Below the pieces are notes generated by a model, which made no database searches, was not told the origin of the DNA, and was given only the letters and a program-made list of their open reading frames with translations. Shown piece after piece: positions 1 to 6,408 of a DNA stretch of 21,675 bases (its first letter is position 1; each line of letters opens with the position of its first letter). The DNA is from Candidatus Abyssobacteria bacterium SURF_5. GTDB lineage: Bacteria > Abyssobacteria > SURF-5. The stretch covers positions 1 to 21,675 of the forward strand of contig QZKU01000066.1 of the NCBI GenBank assembly GCA_003598085.1, written 5' to 3'. The position numbers were made by a program, and so were the translations under genes.

Positions 1-1
1 T

Positions 2-2041
2 CTTGATGACAACTGCGACGGCTTGGATCAGAACTGTAATGGCACAGCGGACGAAAACTACACGCCGACTTCAACAAACTGCGGAATAGGCGAATGTACT
101 GCTTCGGGTCAGATGATCTGTTCGAGCGGCGCGCTTCAAGATACTTGCACGCCGGGCTCGCCGACCGGTCTTGATGATGACTGCGACGGGTCGGACGAGA
201 ACTGCAACGGCACAGCGGATGAGAATTATGTTCCCGCCGCCACCAATTGCGGAGTGGGCGAATGCGCGGCCTCCGGCCAACTGATCTGCTCGGCTGGGAC
301 GCTGCAGGATACCTGCACACCTGGCTCGCCAACCGGTCTCGACGACGACTGCGATGGTTCGGACGAGAACTGCAATGGTACAGCGGACGAAAACTACACG
401 CCAATCTCGACTAATTGTGGAACGGGTGGATGCGCGGCCTCCGGCCAACTGATCTGCTCGGCTGGGACGCTGCAGGATACCTGCACGCCTGGTTCACCGA
501 CCGGTCTTGATGATGACTGCGACGGCTTGGATCAGAACTGTAACGGCACCGCTGACGAAAACTACACCCCCACCTCAACGAACTGCGGAGTGGGCGAATG
601 TACTGCTTCGGGTCAGATGATCTGTTCGAGCGGCACGCTTCAAGATACCTGCACACCTGGCTCACCAACGGGCGCAGATGACGATTGCGACGGGCTGGAC
701 CAGAACTGCAACGGCACCGCGGATGAGAACTACACGCCAACCACAACCAACTGCGGGGTGGGCGAATGTACTGCTTCGGGTCAGATGATCTGTTCGAGCG
801 GCACGCTGCAGGATACCTGCACGCCCGGCTCGCCAACAGGTCTTGACGACGACTGCGATGGTTCGGACGAGAACTGCAATGGAACCGCAGATGAAAATTA
901 CATCCCGACCGCAACTAACTGCGGAATAGGCGAATGTACAGCATCCGGCCAGATGATCTGCTCGGGCGGCGCGCTTCAAGACACCTGCACTCCCGGCTCA
1001 CCAACAGGCCTTGACGATGACTGCGACGGGTCGGACGAAAACTGTAACGGCACCGCGGATGAGAACTACACGCCAACCACAACCAACTGCGGAGTAGGTG
1101 AGTGTTCCGCCTCGGGGCTGCTGACCTGTATCAGCGGAACGTTGCACGACTCCTGCACGCCAGGGATCCCGGCCGATGAAGTCTGTGACGGACTCGACAA
1201 TAACTGTAACAGCCTGGTCGACGACGGCCTGCAGTTCCTGACCTATTACCGGGACGCCGACGGCGACGGATATGGAAACGCCGCCGTCACGACAGAAGCA
1301 TGTGCGTTGCCGTCGGGACATGTTGCGGATTCCACGGACTGCAACGACTCGAACGAGTTCGTGAATCCGGGCATGTCTGAAGCGTATTGCAACGACATTG
1401 ACGACGACTGCAATACCCAGACAGTCGATGACGTTACAGCGCCAGAAATCAGTTGTCCGACTGACGCGCAGGCGGATTATGAATGCGGGGGCATCCCCGT
1501 CGATAATCCGGTAATCCAATCATTCCTGCAGTCCTCGAGCGCTGTCGACGATTGCGATGGAAGCATTCCGGTCACAAACGATGCACCCGCGTTATTTGAT
1601 AAGGGCGTGACCGTCGTAACCTTTACGGCGACGGACGCCGAAAATAATTCGTCCTTCTGCCAGGCGTCAATGCACGTCCATTACGAGTACAGCGGCATCC
1701 TTCAGCCGATCAACACCGACGACTCTAGCGTTTTCCCGATCGGCAAATGCATTCCCATAAGGTTCGCGCTCAATTGTTCCGGCTCGACGCCAGTTGGAAC
1801 AGCGACGGCAACGTTGTCTGTCACAAAGATTTCCGACACAATTACCGGCACTGTGCCTGAAACCGAGACAATCCCTCCCGGCCTGGCCGACACCGGAAAT
1901 GTATTCCGGTATAATGCTGTTGAGCAGTGGTATGAGTACAATTGGCTCTCAAAGGGCCTCACGGAAGGGACGTATCGCATCGTTATATCCGTGGACGACG
2001 GCACTGTGCGCGAGGCTCTCTTTTCCCTCTCTGCAAAATAG
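2..2041 (+). CDS. Secreted MopE-type repeat protein, 5'-truncated by the window edge
   Basis: The frame is open from base 2 with no credible start, so the true start lies upstream; a TTG at 23 is only an internal Leu codon. Seven 56-residue units follow, each with DDDCDG..DENCNG and six cysteines, matching the putative metal-binding motif family Cu-binding_MopE. Two more diverged motifs (DEVCDGLDNNCN, AYCNDIDDDCN) come next. Around bases 1430-1680 a HYR-like domain is visible (TAPEISCP, then FTATDAENN). The last 110 residues resemble a PxKF domain (YSGILQPIN, FPIGKCIPIRF, GTYRIVISVDDG). The acidic, Cys-rich content fits a disulfide-bonded extracellular or surface protein that binds metal, probably calcium or copper. 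I see no PEP-CTERM or LPXTG sorting signal at the C-terminus. The repeat family is secure; the ligand and export route are inferred. A terminator hairpin follows. Confidence 0.85.
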   Translation, partial: LDDNCDGLDQNCNGTADENYTPTSTNCGIGECTASGQMICSSGALQDTCTPGSPTGLDDDCDGSDENCNGTADENYVPAATNCGVGECAASGQLICSAGTLQDTCTPGSPTGLDDDCDGSDENCNGTADENYTPISTNCGTGGCAASGQLICSAGTLQDTCTPGSPTGLDDDCDGLDQNCNGTADENYTPTSTNCGVGECTASGQMICSSGTLQDTCTPGSPTGADDDCDGLDQNCNGTADENYTPTTTNCGVGECTASGQMICSSGTLQDTCTPGSPTGLDDDCDGSDENCNGTADENYIPTATNCGIGECTASGQMICSGGALQDTCTPGSPTGLDDDCDGSDENCNGTADENYTPTTTNCGVGECSASGLLTCISGTLHDSCTPGIPADEVCDGLDNNCNSLVDDGLQFLTYYRDADGDGYGNAAVTTEACALPSGHVADSTDCNDSNEFVNPGMSEAYCNDIDDDCNTQTVDDVTAPEISCPTDAQADYECGGIPVDNPVIQSFLQSSSAVDDCDGSIPVTNDAPALFDKGVTVVTFTATDAENNSSFCQASMHVHYEYSGILQPINTDDSSVFPIGKCIPIRFALNCSGSTPVGTATATLSVTKISDTITGTVPETETIPPGLADTGNVFRYNAVEQWYEYNWLSKGLTEGTYRIVISVDDGTVREALFSLSAK
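41..1200 (+). repeat. 168-bp in-frame tandem repeat, seven units
   Basis: The string GGCACAGCGG or a close variant recurs at 41, 209, 377, 545, 713, 881 and 1049, always exactly 168 bp apart (56 codons). No indel occurs between units. The seventh unit diverges after about 1165. Neighbouring units share long identical DNA segments, for example units 2 and 3 across the ATGCGCGGCC to CTGCAGGATA stretch. This indicates recent duplication or gene conversion rather than only protein-level selection. Confidence 0.95.
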
Positions 2042-2061
2042 TAAAGGGCCTGGACGTATTC

Positions 2062-2109
2062 GTAAGAGAACAACTGAGGGGATCGCAACCGATCCCCTCT
2101 TTCTCTTAC
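2062..2109 (+). terminator. Rho-independent-type terminator after the repeat protein
   Basis: A perfect 10-bp core stem, GAGGGGATCG at 2076-2085 with CGATCCCCTC at 2090-2099, has a four-base loop. It extends outward across a small bulge through GTAAGAGAA (2062-2070) pairing with TTCTCTTAC. A pyrimidine-rich TTTCTCTT tail follows the core stem. It starts 20 bp after the stop codon. Confidence 0.75.
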
Positions 2110-2264
2110 GCTACGCGTTGGCATGTTATGCCTCTATGAAATGGCGGAAGTCAAGATAGACGAAATGCGTCAGAATGAACGAGAGACACTTGCCTGATTT
2201 CCTTACTCTTCCTTATCTGCTAAATTTATATCATCCTTCCGCGTAAGGGACGGGAGGTTCATTA

Positions 2265-2282
2265 ATGGAAGAGCCGGTATGA
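2265..2282 (+). CDS. Five-codon upstream ORF coupled to the MBL gene
   Basis: ATG at 2265 reads MEEPV and stops with TGA at 2280-2282, overlapping the ATG of the MBL hydrolase (2279) as ATGA. A good Shine-Dalgarno, GGGAGG at 2252-2257, is spaced for this tiny ORF, while the MBL start has only the weaker GGAAG inside the mini-ORF. It may be a translational coupling or initiation device rather than a functional peptide. Chance is possible at this length. Confidence 0.3.
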   Translation: MEEPV

Positions 2283-2998
2283 AACTGACTTTCCTCGGAA
2301 CGCGCGGCTACATCAAGGCAAGAGCCCCCTGCCATTACATGCACAGCTCGCTGATGGTCTCCTATCGCGGCAAAGAAATCATGATCGACTGCGGCGAGGA
2401 TTGGCTGGAAAAGATTCAGACGATGACGCCGCGGGCCATCTTCATAACTCACGGACATCCCGACCACGCCTGGGGCCTGAAAAACGGGGCTCCGTGTCCG
2501 GTGTTCGCCACCGAGGAGTCATGGGAGAACATGAAAACCTTCGCGATCAAGGAGCGAGAGGGCATCCGTCCGCGCGAGCCGATAAGAGTGCACGGAGTGA
2601 CGTTCGAAGCGTTTTCGGTGGTGCATTCGACGCGTGCGCCTGCTGTCGGCTACCGGATCTCGGCCGGCGGGAAAACAATATTCTATGCGCCCGACCTCGT
2701 CTATATAAACGAGCGGGCGGAGGCGCTCGCGGGAGCGGCGGTTTATATCGGCGACGGCGCCACCATCGTTCGCTCCATGGTGAGAAAGCCGGGGACCGAA
2801 CTGATCGGCCATACCCCCGTCCGCACTCAGCTCACGTGGTGCAGCAAGGAGGGGGTGCCGCGCGCGATCATCACGCATTGCGGCTCTGAGATCGTCGAAG
2901 GCGATGAGCAGGAGCTTCAGCAGAAGATTGATGCACTGGCGAGCGAACGAGGCGTCCAGGCGGTTATCGCTTGCGACGGCATGGAGTTGTTAATTTAG
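2279..2998 (+). CDS. MBL-fold metallo-hydrolase
   Basis: The 239-aa protein is a metallo-beta-lactamase-fold hydrolase. The N-terminal strand MKLTFLGTRG leads to the metal-binding motif THGHPDH (H58, H60, D62, H63). Further likely ligands are the Asp in FYAPDLV and the His in IITHCG. The sequence lacks the extra domains of RNase J or CPSF types and looks closer to the small RNase Z/PhnP-like or phosphodiesterase-type members, but the substrate cannot be named. No signal peptide is present, so it is cytoplasmic. The chosen start gives the canonical MBL N-terminus and overlaps a five-codon upstream ORF. A single-gene unit seems likely, since the next gene has its own promoter. Confidence 0.85.
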   Translation: MKLTFLGTRGYIKARAPCHYMHSSLMVSYRGKEIMIDCGEDWLEKIQTMTPRAIFITHGHPDHAWGLKNGAPCPVFATEESWENMKTFAIKEREGIRPREPIRVHGVTFEAFSVVHSTRAPAVGYRISAGGKTIFYAPDLVYINERAEALAGAAVYIGDGATIVRSMVRKPGTELIGHTPVRTQLTWCSKEGVPRAIITHCGSEIVEGDEQELQQKIDALASERGVQAVIACDGMELLI

Positions 2999-3024
2999 TT
3001 ATTTTCGCTCTCATATAGAGAAGC

Positions 3025-3054
3025 TTGACTTTATTACTTTTATTGCAATAGGAT
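3025..3054 (+). promoter_or_regulatory. Sigma70-type promoter for the small CxxC protein
   Basis: TTGACT (3025-3030), an 18-bp spacer and TAGGAT (3049-3054) lie in an AT-rich stretch after the MBL stop codon. Transcription would start near 3061. The leader would contain a small hairpin at 3079-3094 (AACCTG / CAGGTT) just before the ribosome binding site. Confidence 0.5.
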
Positions 3055-3109
3055 GATATCGTAGTTCCCGAGGAGAACAACCTGATTTCAGGTTCGATTG
3101 GAGGGGACG

Positions 3110-3328
3110 ATGGGCTACTATATCTTCCATAACAAAACGGTGGGAGAGGCTCAGATTCATTATGGCGACTGTCCGCACTGCAGGCACGGTTATGGGCGCA
3201 CCGAGGAAGCGGAGGTCGAACCGAAGGGAGGAGAATGGCTCGGCCCGTTCAGCTCGTATCACGATGCTGAAATGGCGGCCGGAAAGGCCAGAGCGCACGT
3301 TCGCGATTGCGTCGAATGCATGCCGTGA
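3110..3328 (+). CDS. Small CxxC/CxxC protein, possible zinc binder
   Basis: The start is ATG 3110, not the in-frame TTG at 3098, because a strong Shine-Dalgarno GGAGGGG (3100-3106) sits just upstream. The 72-aa product begins MGYYIFHNKT. One CPHC pair lies in the N-terminal third and a CVEC pair lies at the C-terminus (CVECMP). The middle reads WLGPFSSYHDAEMAA, a motif seen in small uncharacterised bacterial proteins. Four cysteines in two CxxC pairs suggest one zinc site, but no function is known. No signal peptide or membrane segment is visible. Confidence 0.7.
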   Translation: MGYYIFHNKTVGEAQIHYGDCPHCRHGYGRTEEAEVEPKGGEWLGPFSSYHDAEMAAGKARAHVRDCVECMP

Positions 3329-3439
3329 CAGGCTGACAGACGCTTCGAGCCCAGAACGGCCACAAGGATTCTTTTATAACTTCTCCCCCCGAACATCCAA
3401 TTATCAAATGATCAATCCACGTGTGTTTTCGGCCCTCGT

Positions 3440-3937
3440 ATGGTTGTCAAATTAATACCTGTTCCGGAAGAAAGAAAAAAGGTCCTCTCTCGCCTGGCGC
3501 AACTATATCTGTACGATTTCAGCGAGATCGAAGGATTCGATATCGGCGAGGATGGCCTCTACACATTGAAGCATCTCGATTCATACTGGACAAAACCCGA
3601 CAGACATCCTTTCTTTATTCTTGCCGGCCGCCGTATCGCCGGCTTCGCCCTCGTGAATACAATCACCTACGCTTATAAGAGAGGCGAAGCCAACTCGGTC
3701 GCAGAATTCTTCGTGATGCGCAAGTACCGCAGGCGCGGCATCGGACGCGAGGCCGCACGCCGCCTCTTCAACGCTTTCCCCGGCAAATGGGAGGTCAGGC
3801 AAACGACCTCGAATGTCGCCGGCCAGCTGTTCTGGAGAAGCGTCATCGCGGAGTATGCCGGCGGAAAATTCGAAGAGACATTTATCAATAACAAGTTCTG
3901 GCGCGGCCCCGCCCAGCTGTTCGATACCACCAGCTAA
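3440..3937 (+). CDS. GNAT-family N-acetyltransferase
   Basis: A 165-aa single-domain GNAT acetyltransferase, transferring acetyl from acetyl-CoA to an unknown amine. The central strand AEFFVMRKY is followed by the acetyl-CoA pyrophosphate-binding motif RRRGIG (97-102) and its helix. Earlier, FFILAGRRIAGFALVN (58-73) forms the beta hairpin typical of the fold. The C-terminus WRGPAQLFDTT looks complete for this type. No clear Shine-Dalgarno precedes ATG 3440, which is supported mainly by fold completeness. Its stop codon TAA (3935-3937) overlaps the first base pairs of a REP-like hairpin repeat, so the insertion lies immediately against the gene end. Confidence 0.8.
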   Translation: MVVKLIPVPEERKKVLSRLAQLYLYDFSEIEGFDIGEDGLYTLKHLDSYWTKPDRHPFFILAGRRIAGFALVNTITYAYKRGEANSVAEFFVMRKYRRRGIGREAARRLFNAFPGKWEVRQTTSNVAGQLFWRSVIAEYAGGKFEETFINNKFWRGPAQLFDTTS

Positions 3938-3964
3938 AAATATGGGGACAGAGACCATATTTTT
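3936..3964 (+). repeat. REP-like hairpin, left copy
   Basis: A perfect 10-bp inverted repeat, AAAAATATGG (3936-3945) and CCATATTTTT (3955-3964), encloses the 9-base loop GGACAGAGA. The same sequence occurs inverted to the right of the transposase. The left arm shares bases with the GNAT stop codon. Confidence 0.9.
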
Positions 3965-4019
3965 ATCGTTATTTGATTTCTAAACAACAGTGCAAAGAAT
4001 TTTGGCGCACTTTTTTTTC

Positions 4020-4048
4020 TTGACAGTTAAGCTATTTTGTCATATCAT
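4020..4048 (+). promoter_or_regulatory. Sigma70 promoter of the transposase, leaderless
   Basis: TTGACA (4020-4025), a 17-bp spacer and TATCAT (4043-4048) give a near-consensus promoter. The expected start of transcription, about 7 bp after the -10 box, coincides with the ATG at 4056. No Shine-Dalgarno is present, so the mRNA would be leaderless. Confidence 0.65.
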
Positions 4049-4055
4049 CGATCCT

Positions 4056-4762
4056 ATGCCGAGAATTGCCAGAATAGTGGCGCCGGGATTGCCCCATCAT
4101 ATCACGCAGCGGGGCAATCGACTGATGAAGATTTTTCTGGACGATGCCGATTGCGAAAGGTACCTGCATTTCCTGAATAAGTACAAGAGGAAGCACGGCC
4201 TCGAGATCCTGGCGTACTGCCTCATGTCGAACCACGTCCACCTGATCGCGATTCCAAAAGAACCCCACTCGCTTGCGCGGTCGCTTGCCGACAGTCACAT
4301 GAGCTACGCGAAGCACTTCAATTGGAAATATTCGCAGTCGGGCCACCTGTGGGAAGGCCGATTTTACTCGTGCACAATGGATGAAAATCACACCATGGCC
4401 GCCGTTCGATACGTCGAGCGAAACCCCGTCAGGGCGCATCTTGTACAGCGCGCTTGGGATTATCGCTGGTCGAGCGCACCAGCGCACGTCGGCATCTGTC
4501 CGACCAACTTCTCACCCGCCGTTGGCCGGAACCGGACCTGAAGGCCGGCTGGAAAGAATTGCTGACTGGCGGCGAAGAAAAGGGCGAATTCGATGTGATC
4601 AGACGGGCGACCCACACCGGACGCCCACTTGGGAGCGACGCCTTCCTAGCGAACATCGAGCAGGTTATAGGCAGGCTGATCAGACCCAAAAAGGCCGGAC
4701 GCCCGCGCAAATCAAAGAAAACCGAACGCTCAAAAAAGAGACGCGGCTCCTCCCGGAAATGA
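4056..4762 (+). pseudogene. REP-associated tyrosine transposase (RAYT), frameshifted
   Basis: The N-terminus MPRIARIVAPGLPHHITQRG is typical of Y1 RAYT transposases. The HUH metal motif is H60-V-H62 in MSNHVHLI, followed by GHLWEGRFYS and YVERNPVRA. After AHVG (about base 4490) the frame ends at 4541 with an atypical tail. The expected C-terminus continues in the -1 frame from about 4490 (HLSDQLL, RRWPEPDLKAGW, GRPLGSDAF) and ends in the basic GRPRKSKK at 4762. Restoring the frame would give about 235 aa, the usual size. No slippery heptamer is seen at the junction, so a one-base deletion or a sequencing error is more likely than programmed frameshifting. As read, it is probably inactive. Confidence 0.8.
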
Positions 4763-4783
4763 AATCGGTTCCCGCACTACCAG

Positions 4784-4902
4784 TAATAGAAATAGCATAA
4801 CAGTCTAAATATGGTCTCTGTCCCCACATTTTTTTGTTTTTACATTTAGGTAATAGAAATAGAATAACGGTTTAAATATGGTCTCTGTCCCCATATTTTT
4901 GC
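4784..4902 (+). repeat. Tandem duplication carrying two inverted REP copies
   Basis: A block beginning TAATAGAAATAG occurs at 4784 and again at 4851, a period of 67 bp. About 50 bp is conserved with a few substitutions. Each copy ends in the REP hairpin: 4807-4831, with one mismatch in the right arm, and 4874-4900, with an intact 8-bp stem. The second copy runs into the next coding region. Confidence 0.85.
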
Positions 4903-5738
4903 GCTTCGGGCCGGGAGGGATATCGGAGCGGAGCGCGAAACGCGACAGCCTCGCCGGGATTGAACGGGTAAGGCAGGTGGGGCTCTCTTGCATGGAGCTG
5001 GAGTTTGTGCGGCGGGTCTCGATGGGGGAAGAGAAGGCCTCTCGAGTAAAGGCTCTCGCCCAAAAGCTCGATGTCTCGCTCTCGGTCCACGCTCCGTATT
5101 ACATCAACCTGAACGCGGCTGACCGCGAAATCCTCGAGGCATCCAAAAAGCGGCTCGTCCTGGCCGCCCGCATCGGGGCCCTTTGCGGAGCCGCGGGAAT
5201 CGCTTTCCACGCAGGTTCATACATGGGAGAAACTCCTGCGCGGGCGCTGCGCACGATCAAAAAGCATCTTCGTGATGTCCGCCGGATTTTGCTGTCAGAG
5301 GGAAACAAGATTCTCCTCTGGCCGGAAAGCGCGGGCCGGCATACGCAATTTGGGACAACAACGGAACTGATAGAACTTTGCGGCGAAACCGAGGGCACGG
5401 CGCCATGCATAGATTTCGCTCATCTCCATGCCGCGGCCGGAGGCGCCCTCAAATATGACGGATTCGCAACGGCATTGGAGCAGGTCCGTTCCGGATTGGG
5501 AGCAGGTGCGCTTTCGAACCTTCACATGCACGTCTCGGGAATCCGTTACGGCAAGAAAGGCGAACTGGAACATATAAATCTGGATGAATCCGATTTCGAC
5601 TACCAATCGCTCTTGCTGGCGCTCAGGGATTTTTCGGTCGGCGGGAGGCTCATCTGCGAAAGCCGGGATCGCGAGGCCGATGCTTTGCTGCTCAAGCAGA
5701 TGTATGAATCGCTTGAGAGAAAAGGCGCGGCCGGTTAA
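4878..5738 (+). CDS. Endonuclease IV-like TIM-barrel protein
   Basis: A 286-aa xylose isomerase-like TIM barrel of the AP endonuclease 2 (Nfo) superfamily, likely acting on abasic DNA. Candidate metal ligands occur in Nfo order: H71 (SVHAPY), H111 (FHAGS), E150 (WPESAG), D179 and H182 (IDFAH), H216 (LHMH), H232 (LEHINL) and E261 (CESRD). The Asp of the usual Asp-x-His pair before H232 is not seen (Leu at that place), which departs from E. coli Nfo. The natural N-terminus should be near LRFGPGG. The first seven residues, MVSVPIF, are encoded by the REP repeat, and no Shine-Dalgarno is visible. A TTG at 4899 is the alternative start. The gene converges on the Spy-like gene with a shared hairpin. 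Confidence 0.75.
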   Translation: MVSVPIFLRFGPGGISERSAKRDSLAGIERVRQVGLSCMELEFVRRVSMGEEKASRVKALAQKLDVSLSVHAPYYINLNAADREILEASKKRLVLAARIGALCGAAGIAFHAGSYMGETPARALRTIKKHLRDVRRILLSEGNKILLWPESAGRHTQFGTTTELIELCGETEGTAPCIDFAHLHAAAGGALKYDGFATALEQVRSGLGAGALSNLHMHVSGIRYGKKGELEHINLDESDFDYQSLLLALRDFSVGGRLICESRDREADALLLKQMYESLERKGAAG

Positions 5739-5752
5739 TGCAGCCGCGCCTT
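5713..5752 (-). terminator. Terminator of the sigma/anti-sigma/Spy operon, inside the end of the facing gene
   Basis: A perfect 10-bp stem, AAGGCGCGGC (5722-5731) with GCCGCGCCTT (5743-5752), has an 11-base loop. Read on the minus strand it is followed by TTTCTCTC, a U-rich tail. On the plus strand no U-run follows. The loop contains the TAA stop of the endonuclease IV-like gene. Confidence 0.65.
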
Positions 5753-5769
5753 ATGAGGAACCATTATTT

Positions 5770-6393
5770 CTATTGAACGGGTTCCATTGCGGGCGGCGAA
5801 TCGGAGAAGCCTCGACCTCGCTGCCGCTGCATCGGCTCATTGCCGAGCGGGCATTCCCAGTCTGGGCCCGCCGGCGTTCTAAAGCAGTCCCTTTGCATGC
5901 GGCGCGCGCGCGCGTCGAACATCATTCTCCTCATGTTGCGCTCGAACTGCGGGACAAACACCAGGAACTCCGCCATTTGTTCCTCGGTCAGGATTCCCGA
6001 AATTTCGTCCAGCAGCGAATTATTCGCCTGCGCCATCTCGAGGCGTGATTTCTTGAAATCGTCCACTGCTTTCCGCACGACAACCGGGTCCACCGATTCC
6101 TTCGCAAGTTCATCTTCCAGTTGATCAAGCAGAGCTCTGTGCCTGTCCCTCAGTTGTCGCTGCTGCACTGCGTTATTGTCCATCAAGACGGCCAGTTGCT
6201 GCGTGGTCCCTTCCTCGAGGTTTAATGCCTCGCTCAATTTCTCCATCCTCACCTGCTGCATCCGCTCCCGCATCTCCGCCCGGTTGCGTCGGCAGGGCCT
6301 CCCGCTCGCCTCATCCGGCGGGCCGCCTTGAGCAAACGCCGTCGCCGACACCAAGAGTATGATTGTTGCCGCTCCCAAAAGTTTGTTTCTCAT
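5770..6393 (-). CDS. Spy/CpxP-like periplasmic chaperone
   Basis: A 207-aa exported protein. The signal peptide runs to about residue 21 (ATAFA, cleaved before Q22). A long mostly helical body follows, with the LTEEQ motif (135-139) matching the LTxxQ signature of Spy, CpxP and ZraP-type proteins. These act in the periplasm as ATP-independent chaperones or metal/envelope stress sensors. The C-terminus carries two Cys (C170, C181) about 11 residues apart and a Pro/Arg-rich tail. A strong Shine-Dalgarno (AAGGAGG, complement of 6401-6408) precedes the ATG. It is third in an operon with an ECF sigma factor and anti-sigma, 15 bp after the latter, so it is probably a target and possibly a feedback component of that circuit. 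Confidence 0.8.
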   Translation of the reverse strand: MRNKLLGAATIILLVSATAFAQGGPPDEASGRPCRRNRAEMRERMQQVRMEKLSEALNLEEGTTQQLAVLMDNNAVQQRQLRDRHRALLDQLEDELAKESVDPVVVRKAVDDFKKSRLEMAQANNSLLDEISGILTEEQMAEFLVFVPQFERNMRRMMFDARARRMQRDCFRTPAGPDWECPLGNEPMQRQRGRGFSDSPPAMEPVQ

Positions 6394-6408
6394 TGTTGTT
6401 CCTCCTTT

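Larger units (their letters stand above)
3936..4902 (+). mobile_element. REP/RAYT-type element: frameshifted transposase between inverted hairpin repeats
   Basis: A tyrosine transposase of the REP-associated (RAYT, IS200/IS605-like HUH) type lies between a hairpin repeat on the left (3936-3964) and two copies of its reverse complement on the right (4807-4831 and 4874-4900). RAYTs are known to act on short palindromic REP elements that flank them. No target-site duplication is expected for this enzyme class. The element sits tightly between two host genes. Confidence 0.8.

Noticed and set aside
41-1200. Possible CRISPR array
   Set aside because: The repeats are contiguous 168-bp in-frame coding units with no spacers and no palindromic short repeat.
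71-1519. Several minus-strand open frames across the repeat array
   Set aside because: They repeat with the 168-bp period, are Arg-rich, and mirror the plus-strand repeat protein, so they are antisense shadows.
2042-2160. Short plus-strand frames after the repeat protein
   Set aside because: They overlap the 3' end of the repeat gene in another frame and run through the terminator.
3581-3958. Minus-strand frame beginning MVSVPIF, like the endonuclease IV-like gene
   Set aside because: The shared start comes only from the REP repeat; the rest is antisense to the GNAT gene and resembles nothing.
4480-4500. Programmed -1 frameshift in the transposase
   Set aside because: No X-XXY-YYZ slippery heptamer or following pseudoknot is apparent at the junction; a simple indel explains it better.
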